In this document: positions 18,898 to 28,689 of the stretch, one piece after another
Position numbering within the stretch: position 1 is the stretch's first letter
How the letters are laid out: every line of letters starts with the position of its first letter
NCBI GenBank assembly: GCA_002436105.1
Contig: DIXU01000010.1
Coordinates: 1-64,000, forward strand
Length of the DNA: 64,000 nt
Direction of reading: 5' to 3'
Source of the DNA: Candidatus Aminicenantes bacterium UBA6072
Lineage (GTDB): Bacteria; Acidobacteriota; Aminicenantia; UBA2199
The notes under the pieces: generated by a model
What the model was told of the DNA's origin: nothing
Databases searched by the model: none
What the model saw: the letters and a program-made list of their open reading frames with translations, nothing else
Position numbers and translations under genes: made by a program

Positions 18898-21698
18898 AGG
18901 CTCATGCTCCTCAGCGGGCTCAGCAGCGGGAAGGTGATGATGAAGGTGGTGCCGTGGCCGACCTTGCTGTGCACCTCGATGTCGCCGTAGTGCTCCTTGA
19001 CGATGTTGTAGACGATGGCCAGGCCCAGGCCGGTCCCCTGGCCCACCTCCTTGGTGGTGAAGAACGGGTCGAAGATCTTTTCCAGTTCCCGGTCGCGGAT
19101 GCCGTGGCCGTTGTCCTTGAAGCGCACGGTGACCTGCTCGTCGGTCTCGTCACCGCTGATCGAGATCCAGCCTTCGTCGTCGATGGCGTCGATGGCGTTG
19201 ATGAACAGGTTGATGAACAGCTGCTGCAGCCGGGTGGGAAAGCCGTGGAAGCGGCGCTTGAATTCAGTCTCGCGCCGCAGCACGATGCTCTTTTTTTTCA
19301 GCTTGTGCTCGACCAGGGCCAGGCTCTCGTCCAGTACCTGGTTCAGGTCGACCGGCAGGGCCTGCTGACCCTTCTGGCGCGAGAAATCGAGCAGGGTGCG
19401 GACGATCTTGTTGGCGCGCAGCACCTGGTCCTGCATCTTGACGATCAGCTCGCGGTTGTCCTTGCCGCCGGGGTTGTCGAGCAGGAACTGGCAGTAGGAG
19501 GAGATGCCGGTCAGGGGCGTGTTGATCTCGTGGGCGATGCCTGCCGACAGCAGGCCCAGCGAGGCCATCTTTTCCGAGGTGATCAGCTGGTTCTGGATAA
19601 GGTTCTTCTCGGTCACGTCCTCGAAGACGAAGATGCGGCCGGAGACGCTGCCCTTCTCGTTCTTCAGTGGCGAAACGTAGACGTCGAAGAAGGTTTCCGC
19701 CTCGCCCAGCACCGCCTTGATGTTGCGCAGGGTGTGGGTGCCCGCCTGGCCCGGCCGCAGCGCCTGCCAGAACCCCGGGCCCAGGACCTGCGGCGCCCGC
19801 TTGCGCAGCGCCTGCTCGCGGCGGATGCGGAAACGGTTTTCCATGAAGGAGTTCCAGGTCTGCACCTGGTTCAGGCGCGAGACGACCAGGATGCCCAGGT
19901 TGATGTTCTCGATGATGTTCTCGTTGAACTCCTTCAGCAGGTTGAGCTCGGCAAGCTGCTCTTCAAGCCGCGAGTAGAGGAAGGCGTTCTCCACCGACAG
20001 GGCCAGCGGCGAGGCGATGCTGGCCATCAGGTCCCAGTCCTCGACCGTCAGGTAGGAATGGTCGGTCTTGCGGCCCATGGCCACGATGCCGACCAGGCGC
20101 TCGCCGATCTTCAGCGGCAGGAACTGGTACAGCTTGTCGGCGGGCATGGCGGACTGGTCACTGGGGAACTTGGTGGCGAACTCCTGCTCGGAGAGGAAAA
20201 CGAGATGTTCCCGGCCCTCCATGGCGCCGAGGAAATTGCGGGTCAGGAAGAGGCGTTGCCGGCCGGGCAGGGAGTAGAAGAGGTTGCCGCGGAAATGAAT
20301 CAGCAGCGAGGCCGCCTGCAACTGGAAGCCGCGACTGATGATTTCCAGGAAGTTCTGCGACAGCGAGGTGAGGTCGCGCTGGGCGCTGATCGAGCCCTCC
20401 AGCTCCTTCAGCTTGCGCTTGAAGTTGAAAGTGTCGCGATAGAACACCTTCTCGACGAGCCTCTGAATGGTCCCTTCCAGCGGCTTGAACAGGAGCCCGG
20501 CCATGAGGATGGCGGCCAGGGACCAGAAGATGCCCAGCAGCTTGTTCTGCTCGATGTTCAGGCCCAGGAACAGGTAGGTGCCGAAGATGAAGATGAACAG
20601 CGACGACACCGAGAGCGTCTTCTTGATGGTGTTCTCGATATCGGTCACCCGCCGCGGCGAAAGAAAGTAGACCAGGCTCAGCGGCAGGAAGGGCAGGAAG
20701 AGCATGCTGACGTAGATCCCCGCCCCGGCGCCGGATTCGGGCGACTGCCGGGAGAAATTCAGCAGCAGCAGGGAGATGAAGCTCAGCGAGATGCCGGCCA
20801 GGGGGAAAATGTAGCGCTTCTGCCTTTTTTTGAGGATCAGGGTCAGCGATGACAGGGCGATGGCGGCCCAGGCCAGGACGATGTAGAGGGCGGAATATTT
20901 CTGCCCCAGCGAGCGGAAATGGTTGATGGCGTCGACCAGCACCTCCGGGTCCGGGTGGAGGATGTTGCGCACGATGAAGAACAGGTTGATGGCCAGCAGG
21001 GCCAGCGGCGGCAAATAGATCAGCAGGCCGCGCAGCCTGGCGCTGATCTTGCGGAAGGCCCTGGCGCGCAGCGGGTACTGCAGCGCGTACTGCAGCAGGA
21101 CGGCCGGGAAGAAGATGAATGCCAGCGTATCCAGGGCCAGGAAAAGGAAGTCGGCGGGGCCGTAATCGCCGGTGGGGGAGAAGATCAATAATCCCGAAAG
21201 GGTCAGGCTGAGGAGAAAGAAACTCTGCGGCGGCGGGAACAGCGTCGACTGCCGGACGTAGACGTTGAGGATGCCCAGGGTGAGCAGCACCGCCAGGATA
21301 CCGACGAAAACGAGGATGTAATAGGAAAAGGGGGTGAATATCGGGTCGATGTCGATGCCGACGTTCTTCAGAATCCCCTCGCGCTCGATCTCGTAGCGGC
21401 AGTAGTTGCGGTCGGCGATGGAGCGCAGCAGGTCGATGCGGTTGTTGACCAGGTACTTGTTCACCGCCAGCAGGATGTCTCCCGGCTGCACCTGGCTGTC
21501 GGCCGGGGCCGAGCGGCAGACCAGCCCCTGGGCGGTGGTCTCCCAGGTCACATGGTCGGTGACCGAGCTCCATTTCAGCTTCTGGAATATGTTGGCCAGG
21601 CTGACCAGGATGAAGGCGGCGAAGATGAAATGCCAGCTGTACTTCCTGACGGTGTGCAGGACGGAGGCGAGGAAGTGCCCCAGGTACTTCGGGATCAT
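18894..21698 (-). CDS. Membrane sensor histidine kinase with PDZ-like N-terminus
   Basis: About 934 residues. After one membrane helix (about 20-40) comes a PDZ-like segment ([20 protein letters not shown]). A block of membrane helices (about 110-370) follows, then a GAF-like region, a PAS-like segment ([20 protein letters not shown]), the phosphoacceptor HisKA motif ([20 protein letters not shown]), and an ATPase domain with [16 protein letters not shown] and [11 protein letters not shown]. It should phosphorylate the neighbouring NtrC-type regulator. The start at 21698 was chosen because its ATG overlaps the stop of the upstream small gene (ATGA). The signal sensed is unknown; the PDZ-like part may report on envelope proteins. 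Confidence 0.92.
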
Positions 21699-21985
21699 AA
21701 CAGGATGCCGGCCCGCGAGGTCCTGAAGGCCCAAGCGACCTTCTCCTTGCGGCTGAGCTGCGGCAGCGTCTTCTGGAAGAAGCGGCGCGCCAGCATCTCG
21801 CGCTCGTAGGAGCTGGAGAAGATGTCGTCCTCGCTCTCGGGGTAGCGGTCGGTCCGGCGCGAGGAAGGATTGTCCCGGGGCGAAGCGCCGTCGGGATTCA
21901 GATCCTGGGCCGTGACCTTGAAGGCCTGCGGGACGCCCAGCAGCAGCAATGTGGCCAGCAGCAGGATAACCAGGACTTTTTTCAT
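21695..21985 (-). CDS. Small exported protein of unknown function
   Basis: 96 residues with a signal peptide (MKKVLVILLLATLLLLGVPQ, cleavage near VTAQ). The mature part is polar and rich in Ser, Arg, Asp and Glu, with a basic-hydrophobic end. I recognise no family. It is the first gene of the sensor kinase operon and overlaps the kinase start by four bases, so it may supply or modulate the periplasmic signal; that is inference from position only. Confidence 0.7.
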   Translation of the reverse strand: MKKVLVILLLATLLLLGVPQAFKVTAQDLNPDGASPRDNPSSRRTDRYPESEDDIFSSSYEREMLARRFFQKTLPQLSRKEKVAWAFRTSRAGILL

Positions 21986-22023
21986 TTTATTGCCGGCGGG
22001 CCGGGCCGCGTCTCCATGGCATG

Positions 22024-22052
22024 ATTATATCAATAACGGTCATCGCAGGCAA
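22024..22052 (-). promoter_or_regulatory. Promoter of small protein - kinase - regulator - pseudouridine synthase operon
   Basis: TTGCCT-N17-TATAAT on the minus strand, a strong sigma-70-type match. The predicted leader is about 30 nt and very GC-rich; no good Shine-Dalgarno is close to the ATG at 21985. Confidence 0.8.
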
Positions 22053-22127
22053 ATTCCCGATGGCGGGCAGGCGGGGAGAGCCGGAAATGTCCGGGGATGG
22101 GCCGGTTGCCGTCCGGCGCCAAGGATC

Positions 22128-23339
22128 CTAACCGGCGCTGCGGTTGTTCCGGATGACCTTCAGGGTCTGCTCGGCGATCTCCAGCTCCTCGTTGGTCGGG
22201 ATGACCATGACGCGGACGCGGGAGCCGGGCTTGGAGATGGTCCCGGCCCTGCCGAAGGCCTCCTGGTTGGCCTGGGGGTCGAACTCGATGCCCAGGGATT
22301 CCATGTCCTCCAGGATCATCTGCCGCTCCTCGCGGCCGCGCTCGCCGATGCCGGCGGTGAAGATGACCAGGTCGACGCCGTTCATGGCGGCGATGTAGGC
22401 GCCGATGTATTTCTTGATGCGGTAGGCGAAGATCTCCAGCGCCAGCCTGGCCTGGGCATGACCGGCGGCGGCTTTCTCGTTGATGTCGCGCATGTCGGAG
22501 GAGACCTCGGAGATCCCCAGGATGCCGCTCTTGCGGTTGAGCACGGCGTCGACCTGCTCATGGCTCAGCCCCAGCGTGCGCTGCATGACCAGGGGGATGG
22601 CCGGGTCGATGTCGCCGCAGCGGGTGCCCATGGCCAGGCCCTCCAGCGGCGTGTAGCCCATGGTGGTGTCGACGGAAATGCCGTTGCGGATGGCGGCCAT
22701 CGAGGAGCCGTTGCCCAGGTGGCAGGTGATGATCTTCAGGTCTTCCAGCTTGCGGCCCATGGCCTTGGCCCCCTGCTTGGCCACGTAGAAATGCGAGGTG
22801 CCGTGGAATCCGTAGCGGCGGATCTTGTGCCGGCGGTAGTACTCGTAGGGCAAGGGGTAGATGTAGGCTTTCTCGGGCATGGTCTGGTGGAAGGCGGTGT
22901 CGAAGGTGCCGGCCATGGGGATGCCGGGCAGGATCTTCTGGCAGGCCTCGATGCCGGTGATGTTGGGCGGGTTGTGCAGGGGCGCCAGCGGGATGCACTC
23001 CTTGAGGGCGGCGAGCACGGCCGGGGTGACGGGAACGGTGCCGTTGAACTTCTCGCCGGCATGCACCACGCGGTGGCCCACGGCGTAGATCTCGCTCTTG
23101 TCCCTGATGACGCCGGTCGCTGCGTCGGTCAGGTAGCTGACGATCAGCTGGATGCCGTCCTCGTGATTGGCGACGTCGCGGGTGATGACGTGCTTCTTCT
23201 CGCCCTGGTAGTAGTTCAGCACCGAGCCCTGGATGCCGATGCGCTCCAGCAGGCCCTTGGCCAGCACGATGTCCGTTTCCATGTTGATGAGCTGAAATTT
23301 GATCGAGGAACTGCCGCAATTGATGACCAGAATTTTCAT
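22128..23339 (-). CDS. ackA: Acetate kinase
   Basis: 403 residues, the usual family length. It catalyses the reversible acetyl phosphate + ADP to acetate + ATP step and supports fermentative ATP formation in the cytoplasm. Visible signatures are the N-terminal VINCGSSSIKFQL, the VVHAGEKF region, MAGTFDTAFHQTMP, HLGNGSSMAAI and FTAGIGERGREER. AGAGGG lies five bases before the ATG. It has its own promoter and no phosphotransacetylase gene beside it in this window. Confidence 0.97.
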   Translation of the reverse strand: MKILVINCGSSSIKFQLINMETDIVLAKGLLERIGIQGSVLNYYQGEKKHVITRDVANHEDGIQLIVSYLTDAATGVIRDKSEIYAVGHRVVHAGEKFNGTVPVTPAVLAALKECIPLAPLHNPPNITGIEACQKILPGIPMAGTFDTAFHQTMPEKAYIYPLPYEYYRRHKIRRYGFHGTSHFYVAKQGAKAMGRKLEDLKIITCHLGNGSSMAAIRNGISVDTTMGYTPLEGLAMGTRCGDIDPAIPLVMQRTLGLSHEQVDAVLNRKSGILGISEVSSDMRDINEKAAAGHAQARLALEIFAYRIKKYIGAYIAAMNGVDLVIFTAGIGERGREERQMILEDMESLGIEFDPQANQEAFGRAGTISKPGSRVRVMVIPTNEELEIAEQTLKVIRNNRSAG

Positions 23340-23372
23340 TGCACCCTCTCGGCCGCCGAATTTTTAATTTTA

Positions 23373-23400
23373 ATTATAACGCGTTTTCCCGGAAAAGCAA
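23373..23400 (-). promoter_or_regulatory. Promoter of ackA
   Basis: TTGCTT-N16-TATAAT on the minus strand, 33 bases before the ATG of ackA. Confidence 0.7.
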
Positions 23401-23449
23401 TAGAAAAAATTAAAACATTAACTATTGCCAGACCTGAGGATGTCCTTTT

Positions 23450-23612
23450 AGTGACAGTGATAGTGATAGGGATAGGGATAGGGTAGGAAAAACAACGGAA
23501 GAACCCTAATGAATGAAACCAAATTAATCACGTTTTTAAAAATAAAAAATGCTGCTATATAGGCGATTTACGTGATCGCTGCTATCACTGTCACTACCAC
23601 TACCACTGGTTT
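23450..23612. repeat. AGTGATAG-type palindromic array between divergent genes
   Basis: Left arm AGTGACAGTGATAGTGATAG and GGATAGGGATAGGG (23450-23484). Right arm CTATCACTGTCACTACCACT and ACCACTGG (23583-23610). The loop is AT-rich and includes a run of A residues. Because the flanking genes diverge, this array cannot be a simple terminator. Apart from it and the two promoters, I see no gene in 23340-23652. Confidence 0.75.
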
Positions 23613-23619
23613 CCTGGCT

Positions 23620-23647
23620 TTGTGATCGGCCGCGACTATGCTAAAAT
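23620..23647 (+). promoter_or_regulatory. Promoter of phosphodiesterase-like gene, probably leaderless
   Basis: TTGTGA-N16-TAAAAT. The -10 ends five bases before the ATG at 23653, leaving no room for a normal leader. The GGGGG between them is probably not a ribosome site. Confidence 0.55.
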
Positions 23648-23652
23648 GGGGG

Positions 23653-25737
23653 ATGAGAAAAACACGCATTTTCCTTGCCCTGACCATATTGGCCACCACC
23701 CCGCTTCTGGCCTACGTCGGGCCCGGGGCCGGTTTCGCCTTCGTCGGCTCTTTTTTCTTTATCTTCGCCGCCTTTTTCCTGGCCGTCTTCAACTTCCTGA
23801 CCTTCCCGGTTCGCGCACTGCTGCGCTTCATCAAGCGGGCGCGGATCATGAGGAAGGCAAAGTTCAAGCGCGTCCTGTTGATCGGTTTCGACGGCATGGA
23901 CTACAACCTGTTCCGCCGCTTCCAGGATCAGGGGCACACGTTCCCCCATTTCGAAAAACTGGCCAAGGAGGGGGCGTTCTCGCCGCTTTGGAGCACCGAG
24001 CCGCCGATTTCGCCGGTGGCCTGGTCGACCTTCACCACCGGCGTCAACCCCGGCAAGCACAACATCTTTGACTTTCTGACCACCGACCGCGCCACCTACA
24101 TGCCCAAGATGGCCGGCTCCGACATCATCCCGCCGCGCCGCAGCCTGAAGTTCGGCGACTGGGAGATCCCGCTGGGCAGCCCCAAGATCGAGCTCAAGCG
24201 CAAGAGCCAGAGTTTCTGGAAGATCATCAGCTCCAAGGGGGTTTACGCCTCGGTGTTGCGCATGCCCTTCACCTTCCCGCCCGAGAAATTCTACGGTTCC
24301 ATGCTGGCCGGGCTGGGCACCCCCGACCTGCGCGGCACGCAGGGGAGCTTCAGCTTCTATTCCGACGGCGCCGCCGAGAACTTCGACATCTCCGACGGCG
24401 TCTTTGAGGCGCTGCGGCCCCTGGGCGGCGAGCGCTTCGCCGGCAGGATCAAGGGCCCGGGCCATCCCTTCCGCAAGGGCAATCCGCCCCTGGAGATCCC
24501 CTTCACCCTGAAGCTGGATCGCGAAGCAAAGAGCGCCGAGATCGCCGTGGGCAAGGAAAAAATCACCCTGGAGCGCAACCGGCTCTCCCGCTGGGTCAAG
24601 CTGGAGTTCAAGGCCGGGCTGGTCACCGTCTGCGGCATCGCCCAATGGGTGCTGGAGGACGTCGAGCCGCTGAAGCTCTATCTCTCGCCGATCAACATCG
24701 ACCCGGAAAAGCCCTCCATGCCCGTCTCCCACCCCAAGATCTTCTCGGTCTACCTGGCCAAGCTCCTGGGCTCCTACGCCACCCTGGGAATGGCCGAGGA
24801 TACCTGGTCGCTGAACGAACGCGTCCTCTCCGAGGGCAACTTCATCGAGCAGGTCTACCGTACGCAGGAGGAGCGGGAGAGGATCTTTTTCAACACCCTG
24901 GAAAAGATCAGGGACGGGCTCATCGTCCAGGTCTTCGAGACCACCGACCGCATCCAGCACATGTTCTGGCGCTACCTGCCGGACTCGGGATCGCCCGCCG
25001 ACCTGCCCAGCAAGGACCCTGAGGTGACCGGTTCGATCCTGCGCAGCTACCAGGCCATGGACGCCTTCCTGGAGAAGCTGTTCCGCAAGATGCGGCCGGG
25101 TGATCTGCTGATGATCGTCTCCGACCACGGCTTCAGCGCTTTCAACCGCGGCTTCAACCTGAACACCTGGCTGCACCGGGAGGGGTACCTGGTGCTGAAC
25201 GAGGGCAAGAAGACCAGCGGCAAGTGGTACGCCGACGTCGACTGGAGCCGCTCGCGCGCCTATGGCCAGGGGCTGAACGGCATCTTCCTCAACCTGAAGG
25301 GCCGCGAGAGCCAGGGCATCGTCGCTCCCGGCGAAGAGGCCGAGAAGCTGAAAAAGGAGATCAAGGAGAAGCTGCTGCGGGTGGTGGACGAAAAGCACGG
25401 CAGGAAGGCGATCCGCAAGGCCTTCGCCCGCGAGGAGATCTACCGCGGCCCCTACACGGTCAACGCCCCCGACGTCGTGGTCGGCTACGAGGCCGGCTAC
25501 CGCGTTTCCTGGGAGTCGGCGGTGAACTACGTCGGCGAGGAGCTGTTCTCCGACAACACGCGCATGTGGAGCGGCGACCATGCCTTCACCCGCGACCAGG
25601 TGCCGGGGATCTTTTTCTGCAACCGTCGCATAAAGGAGAAGGACCCGGGGCTGATCGACATCTCGCCGACGGTTCTGGCCGCCTTCGGCATCGGCAAGCC
25701 CGCCTTCGTCGACGGGCGCGACCTGGGCATCCATTGA
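23653..25737 (+). CDS. Membrane-anchored type I phosphodiesterase / nucleotide pyrophosphatase-like protein
   Basis: 694 residues. Two N-terminal hydrophobic segments (about 5-20 and 27-50) precede an alkaline-phosphatase-superfamily domain: LIGFDGMDYNL (metal Asp), the nucleophile region SPVAWSTFTTGVNPGKHNIF, and SDHGFSAFNRGFNL. Homologues are annotated as type I phosphodiesterase/nucleotide pyrophosphatase, but substrates are unknown. I chose ATG 23653 rather than 23638 because the earlier ATG overlaps the -10 box and the sequence from 23653 has a normal basic signal-anchor start. The catalytic orientation depends on the helix count. Confidence 0.87.
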   Translation: MRKTRIFLALTILATTPLLAYVGPGAGFAFVGSFFFIFAAFFLAVFNFLTFPVRALLRFIKRARIMRKAKFKRVLLIGFDGMDYNLFRRFQDQGHTFPHFEKLAKEGAFSPLWSTEPPISPVAWSTFTTGVNPGKHNIFDFLTTDRATYMPKMAGSDIIPPRRSLKFGDWEIPLGSPKIELKRKSQSFWKIISSKGVYASVLRMPFTFPPEKFYGSMLAGLGTPDLRGTQGSFSFYSDGAAENFDISDGVFEALRPLGGERFAGRIKGPGHPFRKGNPPLEIPFTLKLDREAKSAEIAVGKEKITLERNRLSRWVKLEFKAGLVTVCGIAQWVLEDVEPLKLYLSPINIDPEKPSMPVSHPKIFSVYLAKLLGSYATLGMAEDTWSLNERVLSEGNFIEQVYRTQEERERIFFNTLEKIRDGLIVQVFETTDRIQHMFWRYLPDSGSPADLPSKDPEVTGSILRSYQAMDAFLEKLFRKMRPGDLLMIVSDHGFSAFNRGFNLNTWLHREGYLVLNEGKKTSGKWYADVDWSRSRAYGQGLNGIFLNLKGRESQGIVAPGEEAEKLKKEIKEKLLRVVDEKHGRKAIRKAFAREEIYRGPYTVNAPDVVVGYEAGYRVSWESAVNYVGEELFSDNTRMWSGDHAFTRDQVPGIFFCNRRIKEKDPGLIDISPTVLAAFGIGKPAFVDGRDLGIH

Positions 25738-25749
25738 CGATTTTCCTGA

Positions 25750-25779
25750 TTGAAAAACCGCGTTTTTTGAATATATAAG
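25750..25779 (+). promoter_or_regulatory. Promoter of PilZ-domain gene
   Basis: TTGAAA followed at 16 bp by TATATA or at 18 bp by TATAAG. The ATG is at 25803 with GGAGAG about five to six bases ahead. Confidence 0.6.
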
Positions 25780-25802
25780 TCTGTAGACAAGCGGAGAGAG
25801 CC

Positions 25803-26162
25803 ATGATCAAGAAAAGAGAGGAAAAGCGCATACCTTTCCGCAAACTGATCATCTGCAAGTGCGGCGACGAGATGCATCCGGGCTTCACCCAGGACGTGTC
25901 CCAGCACGGCATCGGCATCCAGACCACGCAGCGACCGGAGATCAACCGCCGTGTCCGCATCGCGCTGGCGGTGGCCAGCGATTCGATCTTTCTCGACGGC
26001 GAGGTGCGCTGGGCCCGCGAGTACGCCGGGGCGCTCGAGGCCAAGCCCCATGAACTCGGTATTTACATCCCGCGCCCGCCCGCCGATTACCTGCACCTGG
26101 TGGCCGATTGCTGCGACCGCAGCCAGCCCCGCCCGAATTCCGCCTACCAGCCGCTGAAGTAA
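25803..26162 (+). CDS. PilZ domain protein
   Basis: 119 residues, a stand-alone PilZ-like fold, which in many bacteria binds cyclic di-GMP. The start is basic (MIKKREEKRIPFRKLIIC), consistent with the RxxxR part of the motif, and FTQDVSQHGIGIQT matches the D/NxSxxG part. The rest gives the expected beta-barrel pattern (VRIALAVASDSIFLDGEVRW). It is monocistronic with its own promoter, and its partner is unknown. Confidence 0.75.
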   Translation: MIKKREEKRIPFRKLIICKCGDEMHPGFTQDVSQHGIGIQTTQRPEINRRVRIALAVASDSIFLDGEVRWAREYAGALEAKPHELGIYIPRPPADYLHLVADCCDRSQPRPNSAYQPLK

Positions 26163-26200
26163 TCTGGACGGCGACTTTTCTATTCTGTTTCCAGGCATGA

Positions 26201-26206
26201 TACAAT
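26201..26206 (+). promoter_or_regulatory. -10 element of large VWFA-related gene 1, probably leaderless
   Basis: TACAAT ends six bases before the ATG at 26213. No convincing -35 and no Shine-Dalgarno are visible. Confidence 0.45.
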
Positions 26207-26212
26207 TCCGTC

Positions 26213-28678
26213 ATGTTCAGCATTGGCGAGCACAACTTTCCCCCCGCTGCACGGGCCCTCTTGCCATTCTTGTTCATCGGCTCGCTTTGCCAGGTCCTGG
26301 CCGGCCAGGAACGGGTGCATGAACGGGTCGAGGTGATCTACCAGGAGATCCTGGTGCGGGTGTTTGCCGGCGGCAAGCCGGTGCCCGGGCTTCGGGCCGA
26401 AGATTTCACGCTGTACGAGGACGGCCAGCCGGTCAAGGTCAGCTACTGCCGCGAGCTGCGGCGCTCGCTGGCCCGCCCGGAGATTGAGCCCGCCGGCGCG
26501 CCGCCGCGCCCGGACGCAGCCAGGCCTCGCCTGTTCCTGTTCATGTTCTGGCAAAACGAGGCGAGCCGCGACTGGCCCAAGGCCTGGGATTATTTCGTCA
26601 GGGAGATCTACCGTCCCGGCGACCGGGTCGTGCTCAGCGACGAGAGCCGCGCCCTGGAGGTCCGCTCCCTCGCGGAAGAAAAGGAGAAGATCGACGCCTT
26701 TTTCGCCGACCTGGCCGCCGACCTGCGCTGGAAATGGCTGGAGAAGCAGCGCCTGGTCCGTGAAATGGAAAAGAGCGCGGCCGACTTTCTCGACAGCATG
26801 GTCAAGCGGACCAGCGACCGCAGCAACGATCCCAACGCCCCCACCCGGCGCTCGGAATACGACTTCGAAAAGGTCACCCTGCAGGACTTCAAGGACCGTT
26901 ACCAGGCGGCGATCAACGAGTACCGGCTGGCCCGGCTGAAAGGGCAGCCCGACCGGCTGGAGCGGCTGGCCGCTGCGCTCAAGGCGGTGGAGGGGGAGAA
27001 GTGGGTCCTGCTGTTCATGCAGAATGAGCGGCTGCCGCTGATCGACCGCCACGGCCGCATCTTCCGCGAGGCGCCGATGAAGCAGGAGACCGTGACCGAG
27101 CTGCGGCGCTTCATGGAGGAGATCGAGCGCCAGTTCCGTTTCCGGGGCGAAGTGATCAGCTACCTGCGCGACCTGCGGCCGCTGTTCGTCGGCGCCAACG
27201 CCACCTACCATCTCTTTCTCAGCGATCCCACCGAGGAGGTGCTGCCCGGCGACAACCTGCAATGGAAGCCGGTCTTTTCCTCCTGGGAGGGGGCGTTCCG
27301 CCAGATCAGCGCCGACACCGGCGGCAGCGTGGCCGACACGACGCGCCTGGATGCGGCGCTGCAAAAGGCGGCCGCGAGGGAGGACGTTTATTACGTCCTG
27401 ACCTTCAAGCCCGCCGCCGGCGGGGAGCGGCAGCGCCGGCTGCGGATCGAGGTGAGGCGCCCGGGTTTGAAGGCGGTTTTTTCGCGCAAGCTGGAACTGG
27501 GCGAGCTGTTCCCGCTGAAGATCCAGGCCCTGGAGTGGCGGAGCGGCAGGCTGTCCGTCTCCCTGGCCGATTACCAGAGGACGTACGGCGAGCAGGGGTT
27601 GGCCGGCCGGTTGCGCGTGACGGTCAGCGCCGGCCTGCGCGGCGGCGCGCCCCTGTCGACCGAGCGGGAGGTTGTTCCGAGGGAACCGGCCGCGGACGTG
27701 GAACTGGCCCTGAGCTTCCCCGCCCCGGGGCGCTATTTCGTCGAGGTCGAGGTGAGCGACCTGCTGACCGGCAATCGGGCGCGGGAAGGCAAGGAGATCG
27801 AAGTCGCCCCGCCGCCCGCTCCCCCCGCGCCTGAGGCCGCGGTCGAATTGCCGGCCGAACTGGAGCCGGTCATGGCCAAAGCCGCCGCCTATTGCCGCCG
27901 GCTGAAGGAGGCGGCCTTCCGCTTCTTCTGCATCGAGAAGGTGGTGGAAAGGACGCTGGAGCGCAACCCCCTGACCAAGCGGACGGAGCCGGTCGAACGG
28001 CGCTGGGAATACGACTACCAGATCACCGGCGCCGGCGGCCGGATCCAGGAACGGCGCCATCTGCTCCGCAAGGGGACGCGCAAGGTCGAAAAGGAGAACG
28101 TCGCCCTGGCGACGCGCTTCTCCTCCCATTACTCGGTGTTCCTGCCCGTGACCCTGTTGGCGCTGGAGAACCGGGCGACGTACTCCTACCGCCTTGCCGG
28201 GAGCGAACGTGTCGGCAAGAGGCGCTGCGTCGTCGTCGAGGTGACGCCGCGCCGGGCGGAGGGGGGCGGCATCGCCCAGGGCACGGCTTGGATCGACGAG
28301 AAGGACGGCTCGGTGCTCAGGATCGAGATGAACCCGCGCGGGGTGGCCGGCGCGGAGGCGCTGGAGAAGGCGGCCGCGGCGTCGCAGGCGCGGCTGCTGC
28401 TCGAGGTGACCCACCAGTACTTCGCGGCCCGCGGCGGCCTGCGCCTGCCGTCGATGACCATGTTCCGCGAGGCCTACATCGTGGAGAAGGCGGTCTCCGA
28501 GCAGACCATCGAGATCCCCTGGGCCGGCGAGAATTATTCCTCGGGATGGACCATCATCACCATTCCCAAGCTGGAGCAGAAGCGCCACGAGATCGAGTTT
28601 TACCGCCTGCGCCAGGACTACACGAAATACCGCTTCTTCGAGGTCGACAGCAGCGTCGAGGTCAGGCAGCCGGAGTAA
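26213..28678 (+). CDS. Large secreted VWFA-related protein, paralogue 1
   Basis: 821 residues with an N-terminal hydrophobic signal (about 14-33). The conserved start EVIYQEILVRVFAGGKPVPG and a DFTLYEDGQPVKVSYC strand are the acidobacterial VWFA-related pattern. A VWA-like core follows (RLFLFMFWQNEASRDWPKAW), but the metal-binding DxSxS is replaced by QNEAS. A long charged helical insert (about 160-260) is followed by VSSWEGAF-like and YYVLTFKPAAGG segments. The C-terminal third (about 550-821) is a separate beta-rich domain. It is almost identical at the DNA level to the neighbouring paralogue there. Function unknown; probably periplasmic or surface-exposed. Confidence 0.85.
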   Translation: MFSIGEHNFPPAARALLPFLFIGSLCQVLAGQERVHERVEVIYQEILVRVFAGGKPVPGLRAEDFTLYEDGQPVKVSYCRELRRSLARPEIEPAGAPPRPDAARPRLFLFMFWQNEASRDWPKAWDYFVREIYRPGDRVVLSDESRALEVRSLAEEKEKIDAFFADLAADLRWKWLEKQRLVREMEKSAADFLDSMVKRTSDRSNDPNAPTRRSEYDFEKVTLQDFKDRYQAAINEYRLARLKGQPDRLERLAAALKAVEGEKWVLLFMQNERLPLIDRHGRIFREAPMKQETVTELRRFMEEIERQFRFRGEVISYLRDLRPLFVGANATYHLFLSDPTEEVLPGDNLQWKPVFSSWEGAFRQISADTGGSVADTTRLDAALQKAAAREDVYYVLTFKPAAGGERQRRLRIEVRRPGLKAVFSRKLELGELFPLKIQALEWRSGRLSVSLADYQRTYGEQGLAGRLRVTVSAGLRGGAPLSTEREVVPREPAADVELALSFPAPGRYFVEVEVSDLLTGNRAREGKEIEVAPPPAPPAPEAAVELPAELEPVMAKAAAYCRRLKEAAFRFFCIEKVVERTLERNPLTKRTEPVERRWEYDYQITGAGGRIQERRHLLRKGTRKVEKENVALATRFSSHYSVFLPVTLLALENRATYSYRLAGSERVGKRRCVVVEVTPRRAEGGGIAQGTAWIDEKDGSVLRIEMNPRGVAGAEALEKAAAASQARLLLEVTHQYFAARGGLRLPSMTMFREAYIVEKAVSEQTIEIPWAGENYSSGWTIITIPKLEQKRHEIEFYRLRQDYTKYRFFEVDSSVEVRQPE

Positions 28679-28689
28679 CAAAGAGACGG

